Assembly: GCF_003985155.1 (NCBI RefSeq)
Contig: NZ_ML133693.1
Coordinates: 1-64,000, forward strand
DNA from: Rhizobium vallis
GTDB taxonomy: Bacteria; Pseudomonadota; Alphaproteobacteria; Rhizobiales; Rhizobiaceae
DNA length: 64,000 nucleotides
Direction of reading: 5' to 3'
Shown here: positions 24,916-33,413 of the stretch, piece by piece
How positions within the stretch are numbered: position 1 is the first letter of the stretch
Layout of the letters: each line of letters begins with the position of its first letter
The notes under the pieces: generated by a model
Told to the model about the DNA's origin: nothing
Seen by the model: the letters and a program-made list of their open reading frames with translations, nothing else
Database searches by the model: none
Made by a program: the position numbers and the translations under genes

Positions 24916-26133
24916 TCAGAGCGCGCCGTTCTTGGGCGGCGTTACGCCGTTCAGATGGTAGTTGCCGACCACGTGGTATTTCCAGCGAACGGGATCGTGG
25001 AGCGTATGGGTGCGGGCATTGCGCCAATGGCGGTCGAGATTGAGCCCGACCTGCACCGACGAGGTTCCGGCAAGCTCGAATAGCGTATTCGCCGCTTCGA
25101 TCGCCACCTCGGTCGTCAGCACTTTGGCGGCGGCGACCGCAAGCGTGGCCGCGATCACCTTTTCGTCCGTCGTTTCGACCTGCGCAGCATCGACCTTGTG
25201 ACCGGCGCGCTCCACGAGAGCGGTTGCGGCTTCCAGCCGGATGGCGATCTGTCCAACCTTGGCAATGGTCAGCGGGTCGTCAGACGCGCGGTCGAGGCCA
25301 CTGTCCATCCAGGGGCGCGATTTCGTCCTGACGAACTCAAGCGTTTCGGCAAAGGCCGCCCTGGCGATGCCGAGATCGACGCCAGCATGGATGATCTGGC
25401 CGACGGAGCCGATCGTCGTCGGCCGCTCGAAACCCTTGTGGTGGAAGACCACGGAATCGGCGCTGACATAGACGTTGTCGAGGATCGTCGTGCCGCTGCC
25501 GGTGGTGCGCTGGCCGAAGCCGTCCCAATCGTCGACGATCTCGATGCCTTCGGTGCCCTTCGGCACGAAGGCCATGGTCAGCCGGTCCTCCGGATCGAGC
25601 GCGAAGATGGTGACCCAGTCGGCGAAGAGCACGCCTGTGGAATAGAATTTGCGACCGTTGATCCGGTAGCCCGGCCCGTCGCGGGTGATGCGGGTGTTGT
25701 AGTGGCCGACCGTCTTCGTGCCGCGTTCGGAAAGCGCATTGCCGAAGCGGTCGCCGGCCAGCACCCGGCCGAAGAAATAGCGTTGCTGCTCCTCGCTGCC
25801 ATCGGTCCTCAGCGCTTCGAGAATATAGAAATGGTTCTGCGGGATCTGGCCGATCGAACCATCCGCCTCGGCGAGGATCGCGGTAATCTCGGCAAGCACG
25901 GCGTTCGAAACGTCGAGCCCGCCATATTGCGAGGGCACGGTGATCGCTAGAAGGCCGGACTGTGCGAGAAGATCGAGTTCGGCGAAAGGCAGGATCCGGT
26001 CGGCGTCGCGCTCAGCGGCGCGCGCGGCGAATTGCGCTGCCAGTCTGCGGGCGGTTGCGATCGCCTCCTCGTCGCTGCCGATACGGGCGGCCACGGGCCG
26101 AATCTGATCTGCTTGCCTGAGCACGGTATTCAT
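24916..26133 (-). CDS. SfnB-family sulfur acquisition oxidoreductase
   Basis: A 405-residue acyl-CoA-dehydrogenase-fold flavoprotein matching the SfnB sulfur acquisition family: QNHFYILEALRTDGSEEQQ (near residues 99-117), ALSERGTKTVGHYNT, GYRINGRKFYSTGVLFADW, and the C-terminal RTHTLHDPVRWKYH. Family members are induced by sulfate starvation and take part in dimethyl sulfone or sulfonate use. ATG 26133 is supported by GGAG 7 nt upstream; an upstream in-frame start lacks one. It is a paralogue of the gene at 23478 and is divergent from the monooxygenase gene at 26456. Confidence 0.85.
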   Translation of the reverse strand: MNTVLRQADQIRPVAARIGSDEEAIATARRLAAQFAARAAERDADRILPFAELDLLAQSGLLAITVPSQYGGLDVSNAVLAEITAILAEADGSIGQIPQNHFYILEALRTDGSEEQQRYFFGRVLAGDRFGNALSERGTKTVGHYNTRITRDGPGYRINGRKFYSTGVLFADWVTIFALDPEDRLTMAFVPKGTEGIEIVDDWDGFGQRTTGSGTTILDNVYVSADSVVFHHKGFERPTTIGSVGQIIHAGVDLGIARAAFAETLEFVRTKSRPWMDSGLDRASDDPLTIAKVGQIAIRLEAATALVERAGHKVDAAQVETTDEKVIAATLAVAAAKVLTTEVAIEAANTLFELAGTSSVQVGLNLDRHWRNARTHTLHDPVRWKYHVVGNYHLNGVTPPKNGAL

Positions 26134-26455
26134 CGTTGTCTCCACTTCTGACGATCCTATCGGTGAAAGAAATCGAGCGCCGAGATAAGAGCACAAATTC
26201 TATAGATGTCATCGAAAACGAAAAGTGTTTGCTTATCAGCCTCCAACGATCGCGATTAGGCTTTCGATCTGGCGTTTGTGCGAAAATGCGGGTCGGAAAA
26301 GCAATGAAATTCCTGCCGGAAATTACGATAGCCGGCCTCGATTTGATTTCACCGACCTCCTACGTAACCGATATCCGATGCGTCGCCGCAGCGGCTCCAG
26401 ACAGAACGCCCAATGTGGGGCAGGCGGCCACCTAGCCCGATCCATGAGGAAAATC
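26134..26455. other. Divergent intergenic region of sulfur-related genes
   Basis: About 320 bases between two divergent starts, so promoters for both must lie here. It contains TTCTATAGAT around 26198, similar to ATAGA-type elements at 18096 and 22265. I see no credible small gene; a GTG-started extension of the downstream frame exists but has no family similarity. Confidence 0.45.
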
Positions 26456-27784
26456 ATGACCCGTTCACGGCAGTTGCGCCTCGGCGCCTTCATGCGTCCC
26501 GTCAGCCTGCATACCGGCGCGTGGCGCTATCCCGGTTCCTTCCCCGACGCCAATTTCAATTTTGCCCATCTGAAGTCCTTCGCGCAGGCGCTGGAACGGG
26601 CGAAATTCGACGCCTTCTTCATGGCCGATCACCTGGCCGTGCTCAACATGCCGGTCGAGGCGCTCAGGCGCAGCCACACCGTGACCTCCTTCGAGCCATT
26701 CACGCTGCTCTCCGCACTGGCGGCGGTGACGGAGCGTATCGGCCTCGTCGCCACCGCCTCCACCACCTTCGACGAGCCCTATCACATCGCCCGGCGTTTC
26801 GCTTCGCTCGATCATATCAGCGGCGGCCGCGCCGGCTGGAACATCGTCACGACGTCAAATCCCGACGCCGCGCTCAATTTCGGCCTCGACGAACATGTGG
26901 AACACGGCGAGCGCTACCATCGCGCCAGGGAATTCTACGATGTCGTGACCGGGCTCTGGGACAGCTTTGCCGACGACGCCTTTATCCGCGACCGGGAAAG
27001 CGGCCTGTTCTTCGATCCCGAGAAGATGCATGTGCTTGGTCACAAGGGCGAAGAGCTCAGCGTGCGTGGGCCGCTCAATATCGCCCGCCCGCCGCAGGGC
27101 TGGCCCGTCATCGTCCAGGCCGGTCAGTCCGATCCTGGCCGCCAGCTCGCGGCGGAAACCGCCGAGATGGTCTTCTGTTCCCCGCGCGACCTTGCCGCCG
27201 GCAAGGCGCTCTATGCCGATATCAAGGGCCGCATGGAAGTGATCGGCCGCAACCGCGACCATTTGAAAATCCTGCCCGCCGCCTTCGTCATCGTCGGTGA
27301 TAGCATCGAGGAGGCGCGCGCCAAACGCGCCACGCTCGACAGCCTGGTGCATTACGACAGCGCCATCGCCTCGCTTTCGATCGCGCTCGGTCATGACGCT
27401 TCTGGCTTCGATCCAGACGCCCCGCTGCCGGCCGATATTCCCGATACCAATGCCAGCAAGACAGGCCGGGCGCAGGTGCTGAAGCTTGCAGCCGAGGAGA
27501 ACCTGACCGTGCGCCAGCTCGCACAGCGCTACGGTGGCTATGCCGGCCTCGCCTTCGTCGGCACGCCGGCCAGCATCGCCGACGAAATGGAACGCTGGCT
27601 TGATGAGGAAGGCTCCGACGGCTTCAACGTCGTATTCCCCTATCTGCCGCAGGGTCTAACGGACGTCACCGAACGGCTGGTCCCCGAGCTTCAGCGTCGC
27701 GGCCTGTTCCGCAGCGAATATGAGGGAACGACGCTGCGTGAGCATCTCGGACTTCCGCGGCCGGAGAACCGGTTTTTCGCCTGA
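26456..27784 (+). CDS. LLM-class flavin-dependent monooxygenase (NtaA/DszA family)
   Basis: A 442-residue luciferase-like monooxygenase, second of its type in the window. Recognisable segments: AKFDAFFMADHLAVLNMP, LVATASTTFDEPYHIARRFA, and SGGRAGWNIVTTSNPDAALN. GAGG at 26446-26449 sets the ATG at 26456. It is expected to be cytoplasmic and to need reduced FMN from a partner not found here. It forms a divergent pair with the SfnB-type gene. It differs enough from the enzyme at 18161 that a different substrate is likely. Confidence 0.9.
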   Translation: MTRSRQLRLGAFMRPVSLHTGAWRYPGSFPDANFNFAHLKSFAQALERAKFDAFFMADHLAVLNMPVEALRRSHTVTSFEPFTLLSALAAVTERIGLVATASTTFDEPYHIARRFASLDHISGGRAGWNIVTTSNPDAALNFGLDEHVEHGERYHRAREFYDVVTGLWDSFADDAFIRDRESGLFFDPEKMHVLGHKGEELSVRGPLNIARPPQGWPVIVQAGQSDPGRQLAAETAEMVFCSPRDLAAGKALYADIKGRMEVIGRNRDHLKILPAAFVIVGDSIEEARAKRATLDSLVHYDSAIASLSIALGHDASGFDPDAPLPADIPDTNASKTGRAQVLKLAAEENLTVRQLAQRYGGYAGLAFVGTPASIADEMERWLDEEGSDGFNVVFPYLPQGLTDVTERLVPELQRRGLFRSEYEGTTLREHLGLPRPENRFFA

Positions 27785-27857
27785 GGTAAACGAGGCATGG
27801 CTACCGCCACTCAGATCCGCGCGGCGGCAACGATAATCGCATCGACAAGGGCTGCCA

Positions 27858-28952
27858 TCAGAACTCGACGGTCCGGTCGCCGAAACTCAACCGCTCGGGC
27901 TCGAACTCCTTTTCGTCCGCCCCGACCTCGAACGCATCGCTCTCGCCCGGCATCAGTTCGAGAGGCCAGACGATGTTGCGGCCGTCGCCTGGATAGAATT
28001 CTTGATAGGCCGGCATGGTGGCGAGAAGCATCTGGCCGAGTTCGACGCCGAGATCGTAGAGCGAGATGCGGAAGCAGCTGAGCGAGGGCTGCAGGAACCG
28101 TGCGCGCGGAGCGTCGCGGAAACCGATCACCGCAAGATCGCGGCCGGGCATGACGCCCGATTCCATCAGGCGGCGGTAAAGGCCGATGGCCATCAGCTCG
28201 TAGATCAGGATTACCGCCGTCGGCCGCTCTTCGAGCAGCAGCAATTCATGGGCTGCCTGGTAACCGCCATGTTCGCTCGACCTGACGCGGATGACGAGTG
28301 ACGGGTCGAAGGCTATATTGTGCCGCTCAAGCGCACGGCGATAGCTTTCGATAAAGAGATAGCCGAGATTGGCCTCGCTCGAAGGCGCAGTGATGGCGAT
28401 CCGGCGATGGCCAAGCGCGATCAGCCGCTCGACGGCATGGGCGGCCACGCCTTCGAAATCGAGATCGATCCATGGAAAACTGCTGGCCGAAAGGCTGCGG
28501 CCGAGCGCGACAAAAGGGATCTTTGCCCGCGACAGAAAATCGATGCGCCGGTCGATGCGCTGCGTGTCCGAGATGATCATCGCATCGACGATACGCCGCG
28601 CCACCATGCGCTTCAGATATTCGTGCGGGTCCTCGTCGCTCGGGCAGGGCAGCATGATCAGGTCAAGGTTGTGGCGGGCGAAGACACTCTGCAGGCCGCT
28701 GGTGACGCCGAGGAAGAAGTTGTCGGCATTTTCGACCGTCTCCTTGCTGGATTCGATCATCAACCCAATGACCTTCGTCTCGCCCTGTCGGAGGCTTCGT
28801 CCCGATTGGTTGGCAACATAGCCAAGTTCCTCGGCCGCCGCCAGCACGCGCCGGCGGGTTTCGCCGTTCACATCAGGCTTGCCGTTCAGCGCGCGGGAGA
28901 CCGTGCCGATCGAAATATCCAGGTATTCGGCAAGCCGACGAATCCCTTTCAT
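27858..28952 (-). CDS. LacI-family transcriptional regulator
   Basis: A 364-residue LacI/GalR regulator. The helix-turn-helix is RRLAEYLDISIGTVSRALNG (residues 4-23), followed by a sugar-binding effector domain with VIGLMIESSKETVENADNFF. ATG 28952 is chosen; a start at 29003 would add 17 residues of no known role and would place coding bases on the -35 box of the divergent promoter. GGAGGA lies 12 nt upstream of the chosen ATG, rather far. It probably represses the divergent operon from 29088 by binding the palindrome at 29027-29040. Confidence 0.88.
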   Translation of the reverse strand: MKGIRRLAEYLDISIGTVSRALNGKPDVNGETRRRVLAAAEELGYVANQSGRSLRQGETKVIGLMIESSKETVENADNFFLGVTSGLQSVFARHNLDLIMLPCPSDEDPHEYLKRMVARRIVDAMIISDTQRIDRRIDFLSRAKIPFVALGRSLSASSFPWIDLDFEGVAAHAVERLIALGHRRIAITAPSSEANLGYLFIESYRRALERHNIAFDPSLVIRVRSSEHGGYQAAHELLLLEERPTAVILIYELMAIGLYRRLMESGVMPGRDLAVIGFRDAPRARFLQPSLSCFRISLYDLGVELGQMLLATMPAYQEFYPGDGRNIVWPLELMPGESDAFEVGADEKEFEPERLSFGDRTVEF

Positions 28953-28996
28953 TGCTGGCGATTTTCCTCCGGTCCGCACTTTCGCATTAACCTCTA

Positions 28997-29040
28997 TTGA
29001 CATCGCAAAATATTTTCGCCTACATTCGTAAACGTTTACG
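28997..29040 (+). promoter_or_regulatory. Promoter with perfect LacI-type operator
   Basis: TTGACA (28997-29002) and TACATT (29021-29026) are spaced by 18 nt. The very next bases are CGTAAACGTTTACG (29027-29040), a perfect 14-bp palindrome with central CG, typical of LacI/GalR operators and covering the start site. The divergent LacI gene ends its N-terminus next to it. The message leader would be about 55 nt. Confidence 0.8.
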
Positions 29041-29087
29041 GAATGCGTGTCACTAGGAGAGTTGGCGCCATTCCTTCGGAGGAAATC

Positions 29088-30122
29088 GTGAAATTCAGAG
29101 CCATTCTGTGCGGGTGCGGAGCTATGTCCAAAGGTTGGTTACGCGCCATTGCGTCCAACCCGCTCCTGGCCGAATCCATCGCTATCGTCGGCCTCGTCGA
29201 CCTGAACCGGGAGACGGCGGAAAAGCTCGCCGCCGAGTTTGGTCTCGAGGGCGCCGTCATTGGTTCCGACCTCTCCGAGGTCATCGCTGCGACGAAGGCC
29301 GATCTTGTCTTCGACATCGTCATCCCGTCCGCTCGTTATGATGTCGTCTCGACGGCGCTGAAGGCCGACTGCCACGTGCTCAGCGAAAAGCCGATGGCCG
29401 CTTCGCTTGCCGAGGGCGCCGCGCTGATCGATCTCGCGGCAGAGACCGGCCGTATTCACGCCGTCATCCAGAACCGCCGCTTCATATCGGGCGTCCGGCG
29501 CCTTCGCCGTTTCGTCGAGAGCGGAGCGATCGGCGAACTCACCGGCATCCATTGCGACTTCTTCCTCGCGCCGCATTTCGGCGGTTTTCGCGAGGAGATG
29601 GACAATGTGCTTCTTCTCGACATGGCGATCCACACCTTCGATGCGGCGCGCTACGTCGCGGATAAGAAGCCGCTCGCCGTCTATTGCGTCGAGCGCAATC
29701 CGAAGGGTTCCTGGTACAGACACGGCGCCTCGGCCAATGCCATCTTCGAATTTTCCGACGACATCGTCTTCACCTATCGCGGCTCATGGTGCGCCGAGGG
29801 CGAGCGCACCAGCTGGGAAAGCCAGTGGCGGCTTGTCGGCTCCAAGGGGATGCTCACCTGGGACGGCGAGGAGAGCTTCAAAGCGACTGTTGCCGGCGAA
29901 GAGCCCGGCCTTATGCGCGGCGCTGCTTCCGTAAACGTTCCCGGTCCGGAACATGACGAGGAAACCCACGGCCACGCCAGCGTCATTGCCGATTTCGTCA
30001 CGGCGATCCGCACCGGCAAACAGCCCGAGACCGTCAATTCCGACAATATCCGAAGCCTCGCCATGGTCTTCGGCGCGATCGAAAGCGCCAAGAGCGGCCG
30101 GCGTATCGAAATTTCAGCATAG
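29088..30122 (+). CDS. Gfo/Idh/MocA-family dehydrogenase
   Basis: A 344-residue NAD(P)-dependent oxidoreductase. The Rossmann nucleotide site is LCGCGAMSKGW (residues 7-17) and the family's conserved Lys is in HVLSEKPMAAS (near 97-107). The C-terminal domain holds the active-site His region LLDMAIHTFDAARY. Members oxidise inositols, sugars or sugar-derived polyols. The GTG start at 29088 is favoured by GGAGG 5 nt upstream; an ATG at 29043 would lie too close to the promoter. It is the first gene of the LacI-controlled operon. A near-copy of the operator lies within it at 29930. Confidence 0.9.
   Translation: MKFRAILCGCGAMSKGWLRAIASNPLLAESIAIVGLVDLNRETAEKLAAEFGLEGAVIGSDLSEVIAATKADLVFDIVIPSARYDVVSTALKADCHVLSEKPMAASLAEGAALIDLAAETGRIHAVIQNRRFISGVRRLRRFVESGAIGELTGIHCDFFLAPHFGGFREEMDNVLLLDMAIHTFDAARYVADKKPLAVYCVERNPKGSWYRHGASANAIFEFSDDIVFTYRGSWCAEGERTSWESQWRLVGSKGMLTWDGEESFKATVAGEEPGLMRGAASVNVPGPEHDEETHGHASVIADFVTAIRTGKQPETVNSDNIRSLAMVFGAIESAKSGRRIEISA
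29930..29943 (+). promoter_or_regulatory. Possible intragenic second LacI operator
   Basis: CGTAAACGTTCCCG matches 12 of 14 bases of the promoter operator, including the intact left half-site and central CG, about 900 bp downstream. It encodes part of the dehydrogenase, so it could be chance or an auxiliary site for repression by looping. Confidence 0.3.
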
Positions 30123-30133
30123 GATGAAGTGAC

Positions 30134-31036
30134 GTGAGCAACCCTGCAAAATCCATTCGCATCGGCACCATGGTCAGCGGCAACAAGGGCGATGCCGCCG
30201 CGCGCATCGGTCAGATTGCCGATCTCGGCTTCGAGAGCTTCGAACCCTTCTTCTGGCAGACGACGAAGGGCCAAAACCTCGCCGAACTCGGCAAGCGTTG
30301 CCTCGATACAATCGGCGACCGCGACATCACCATTTCGACGCTCGGCATGTTCGGCAACCCGCTGGAAGAGGACGCAATCGACCTGGAGACGTTGCAGGGC
30401 TGGAAGGATTGCATCGATAATGCCCATCACTTCGGCGCCACCTGTGTCGCCGGCTTCACCGGCCGCATCCGCGGCAAGCCGCTGACCGACAGCCTGCCGC
30501 GCTACAGAGAGATCTGGAGCGAACTCGCCAAACGCGCCGCCGACAAGGGCGTCAGGATCGCCTTCGAGAATTGCGCCATGGACGGCAACTGGGCAAGCGG
30601 CGACTGGAACATCGCGCACAATCCCGATGCCTGGGAACTGATCTTCAATGAGACGCCGGATGACCATATCGGGCTGGAATGGGAACCCTGCCATCAGATG
30701 GTCTATCTGATCGACCCTCTGCCGCAGATCCGCAAATGGGCGCACAAGATCTTCCACGTGCATGGCAAGGACGCGACCATCCGCTGGGAAGTCATCAAGG
30801 AGCACGGCATCTTCGGCAAGGAGAAGTTCGTCTTCATGCGCACGCCGGGCTTCGGCGACAGCAACTGGACCGACATCATTTCCGAACTGCGCCTTGCCGG
30901 CTGGTCGGGCTCGATCGACATCGAAGGCTGGCACGACCCGGTCTATCGCGACGAACTCGAAATGACCGGCCAGGTCTACGCGTTGAACCATCTTAAGCAT
31001 GCCCGGGGTGGCGAATTCGTCGTCGATCCGGTCTGA
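30134..31036 (+). CDS. TIM-barrel sugar phosphate isomerase/epimerase
   Basis: A 300-residue protein of the AP-endonuclease-2/xylose-isomerase-like fold. Metal-binding acidic and His residues are expected in RIAFENCAMDG, GLEWEPCHQMVYLID, HVHGKDA and SIDIEGWHDP, spaced as in the family. It starts with GTG at 30134, 11 nt after the dehydrogenase stop. Together with the MocA-type dehydrogenase it probably forms a two-step route that oxidises and then isomerises or epimerises an imported sugar or cyclitol. A hairpin follows the stop. Confidence 0.85.
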   Translation: MSNPAKSIRIGTMVSGNKGDAAARIGQIADLGFESFEPFFWQTTKGQNLAELGKRCLDTIGDRDITISTLGMFGNPLEEDAIDLETLQGWKDCIDNAHHFGATCVAGFTGRIRGKPLTDSLPRYREIWSELAKRAADKGVRIAFENCAMDGNWASGDWNIAHNPDAWELIFNETPDDHIGLEWEPCHQMVYLIDPLPQIRKWAHKIFHVHGKDATIRWEVIKEHGIFGKEKFVFMRTPGFGDSNWTDIISELRLAGWSGSIDIEGWHDPVYRDELEMTGQVYALNHLKHARGGEFVVDPV

Positions 31037-31045
31037 TGAGATCGT

Positions 31046-31070
31046 GGCCGGCAAGGAGGAATTGCCGGCC
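31046..31070 (+). repeat. Hairpin with a ribosome-site-like loop before the binding-protein gene
   Basis: GGCCGGCAA / TTGCCGGCC form a perfect 9-bp stem with the loop GGAGGAA. The true ribosome site (AAAGGAGGAGAACC) of the next gene lies 15 nt further on. The hairpin may mark an mRNA processing point that stabilises the binding-protein message. Confidence 0.55.
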
Positions 31071-31098
31071 CACGGGATAACCACAAAGGAGGAGAACC

Positions 31099-32331
31099 AT
31101 GGCTATCCGCAAATATGCAATTCTCGGCGCTCTGGCGCTCGCAGGCGTCTCGCTCTTCGGCCTGTCCGCCAAGGCGGAAGACGTCAAGCTGACGCTCTGG
31201 TCGCTTGACAAGGACACCCAGCCGGCGCCGACCCTGGTCAAGCAATTCAATGACCAGCATAACGGCATCACCATCGAATATCGTGTGATCCAGTTCGATG
31301 ACGTGGTCACCGAAGCAATGCGCGCCTATGCCACCGGCCAGGCGCCTGACATCATTGCCGTCGACAATCCCGAGCACGCGTTGTTTTCCTCGCGCGGCGC
31401 CTTCCTTGATCTCACCGACATGATCAAGAACTCGAAGGTCATCAAGCCCGAAAACTACTTTCCCGGACCGCTGAAGTCGGTCGAGTGGGACGGCAAATAT
31501 TTCGGTGTGCCGAAGGCAACGAACACCATCGCCCTCTACTACAACAAGGACATGTTCAAGGCGAAGGGCCTCGATCCGAGCAAGCCGCCACAGACCTGGG
31601 ACGAACTTGTCGAAGATGCGCGCAAGCTCACCGATCCCGCCAAGAACGTCTATGGCCTTGCCTTTTCGGCCAAGGCCAACGAGGAGGGCACCTTCCAGTT
31701 CCTCCCATGGGCCCAGATGGGCGGCGGCAGCTACGAACACATCAATGCCGACGGCGCGGTGAAGGCGCTCGGGATCTGGAAGACGATCATCGACGATAAG
31801 CTCGCGTCTCCCGATACGCTGACCCGCGGCCAGTGGGATTCCACAGGCACCTTCAACTCAGGCAATGCGGCAATGGTGATCTCGGGTCCGTGGGAACTCG
31901 ACCGCATGCTGCAGGAAGCGAAATTCGACTGGGGTGTCACCCTGCTTCCGATCCCGAAGGAAGGGGCTGAACGCTCCTCGGCCATGGGCGACTTCAACTG
32001 GGCGATCTTCGCCTCGAGCAAACATCCGGCCGAAGCCTTCAAGGCGCTCGAATATTTCGCCTCGCAGGACGACAAGATGTTCAAGAACTTCGGCCAGCTT
32101 CCGGCTCGTTCCGACATCTCGATCCCCGAGACCGGCCAGCCGCTGAAGGATGCCGCCCTCAAGGTCTTCCTCGAACAGCTGAAATACGCCAAGCCCCGCG
32201 GCCCGCATCCGCAGTGGCCGAAGATCTCCAAGGCGATCCAGGACGCCATCCAGGCGGCGCTGACCGGCCAGATGAGCCCGAAGGACGCGCTCGACCAGGC
32301 CGCGGACAAGATCAAGGCTGTGCTAGGGTGA
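31099..32331 (+). CDS. ABC transporter substrate-binding protein, CUT1 family 1
   Basis: A 410-residue extracellular binding protein with a clear signal peptide (residues 1-26, [17 protein letters not shown]). The mature part shows MalE-type features: [34 protein letters not shown], and [22 protein letters not shown] very strong ribosome site (AAAGGAGGAGAA) precedes the ATG, in line with high binding-protein levels. It should collect the sugar or cyclitol handled by the dehydrogenase and isomerase upstream. It is separated from the permease gene by a hairpin and 180 nt. Confidence 0.92.
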   Translation: MAIRKYAILGALALAGVSLFGLSAKAEDVKLTLWSLDKDTQPAPTLVKQFNDQHNGITIEYRVIQFDDVVTEAMRAYATGQAPDIIAVDNPEHALFSSRGAFLDLTDMIKNSKVIKPENYFPGPLKSVEWDGKYFGVPKATNTIALYYNKDMFKAKGLDPSKPPQTWDELVEDARKLTDPAKNVYGLAFSAKANEEGTFQFLPWAQMGGGSYEHINADGAVKALGIWKTIIDDKLASPDTLTRGQWDSTGTFNSGNAAMVISGPWELDRMLQEAKFDWGVTLLPIPKEGAERSSAMGDFNWAIFASSKHPAEAFKALEYFASQDDKMFKNFGQLPARSDISIPETGQPLKDAALKVFLEQLKYAKPRGPHPQWPKISKAIQDAIQAALTGQMSPKDALDQAADKIKAVLG

Positions 32332-32405
32332 GGAGCGGTTCGGCGTAGCCGAAGCGACGAACGCCCGAAGCGCAAGCGCAGGGCCGGGGTCGCCACTTTC
32401 TCCCT

Positions 32406-32427
32406 CTTCTCCCCGCACGGGGAGAAG
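32406..32427. repeat. Rhizobial CTTCTCCCC palindrome between binding-protein and permease genes
   Basis: CTTCTCCCC / GGGGAGAAG pair perfectly over 9 bp with loop GCAC, followed by AAAAATTC. This CTCCCC-GGGGAG palindrome type recurs between rhizobial genes. The 179-nt spacer it occupies is unusually long for this operon. Confidence 0.65.
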
Positions 32428-32510
32428 AAAAATTCTAACCATTTCCTCCCGGCAGGGGCCGTCTTCCGCATCATGCGCCAGGCGGCCCCGTTCGGAGCAT
32501 CGGAGGACTC

Positions 32511-33413
32511 ATGAAGAGGATCCTGACGAGCGTCAGGGACGGCCGCGGTTTCGATATCGTGCTGGTCGCATTTCCCCTAGGCTTTCTGTTCCTGATGGCG
32601 GGTCTGCCGCTCATCTACAATGTGGTGATGAGCTTCCAGGAGGTCGACATGTTCAGCCTCGGCACCTTCTCGCGCCCCTTCGTCGGCTTCAAGAATTACA
32701 CCGACCTCTTCGCGCAGCCGGAAACGCTGCCGATCCTCTATAACACCGTCATCTTCGTCGTCGGCTCCATCGCCGGCCAGTTCCTGATCGGCTTCGGCCT
32801 GGCGCTGTTCTTCTGGGTCAATTTTCCCGGCGCTTCGTGGATGCGCGGTCTGTTTCTTGTCTCCTGGATCATGCCCGGCCTCGTCGTCGGCGCCATCTGG
32901 AACTGGATTCTCTCGGGCGATTTCGGCGTGCTGAACTTCATCCTGAAGGAAAGCGACGTCATCTCCGCCAACATCTTCTGGCGCTCGGACCCGCATTATT
33001 CGCTTTATGCCGTCATCATCGCCAATATCTGGCTCGGCACCTCATTCAACATGATCCTGCTGTCCGTCGGTCTCGCCGGCATCCCGGCCGATCTCTACGA
33101 AGCGGCCGAACTCGACGGCGCCAATGTCTGGCAGCGTTTCTGGACGATCACGCTGCCGATGATGCGTTCGACCATCGGCGCCATTGTCTCGCTCGGTCTG
33201 ATCTTCACCCTGCAGCAGTTCGACCTTTTTGCCGCGATCACTTCGGGCGGACCGAACAATTCGTCGAACGTCACACAATACTGGGCTTGGGATCTCTCCT
33301 TCCGGCAATATGACTTCGCCAAGGGCGCGACGATCTCCGTCATCATGATCGTCTTCGTTATGTTCGCGTCCGTCGTCTATGTCCGGTCCACACGCCACGA
33401 GGTGCGCGGATGA
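32511..33413 (+). CDS. ABC sugar permease, MalF/UgpA-like
   Basis: A 300-residue inner-membrane permease with six predicted helices (first at residues 15-38). The family motif TFSRPFVGFKNYTDLFAQPE follows TM1, and the EAA docking loop is YEAAELDGANVWQRFWTITL (near 196-215). GGAGGA precedes the ATG. It has the standard loop length, unlike the MalF-like protein at 5146. Its stop overlaps the partner permease start (ATGA). Confidence 0.93.
   Translation: MKRILTSVRDGRGFDIVLVAFPLGFLFLMAGLPLIYNVVMSFQEVDMFSLGTFSRPFVGFKNYTDLFAQPETLPILYNTVIFVVGSIAGQFLIGFGLALFFWVNFPGASWMRGLFLVSWIMPGLVVGAIWNWILSGDFGVLNFILKESDVISANIFWRSDPHYSLYAVIIANIWLGTSFNMILLSVGLAGIPADLYEAAELDGANVWQRFWTITLPMMRSTIGAIVSLGLIFTLQQFDLFAAITSGGPNNSSNVTQYWAWDLSFRQYDFAKGATISVIMIVFVMFASVVYVRSTRHEVRG

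Noticed and set aside
26225-26455. GTG-started N-terminal extension of the second flavin monooxygenase
   Set aside because: The added 77 residues have no similarity to the family and the ATG at 26456 has a good ribosome site.
28953-29003. Earlier start of the LacI gene at 29003
   Set aside because: It would put coding sequence up to the -35 box of the divergent promoter and has no ribosome site at a usable distance.
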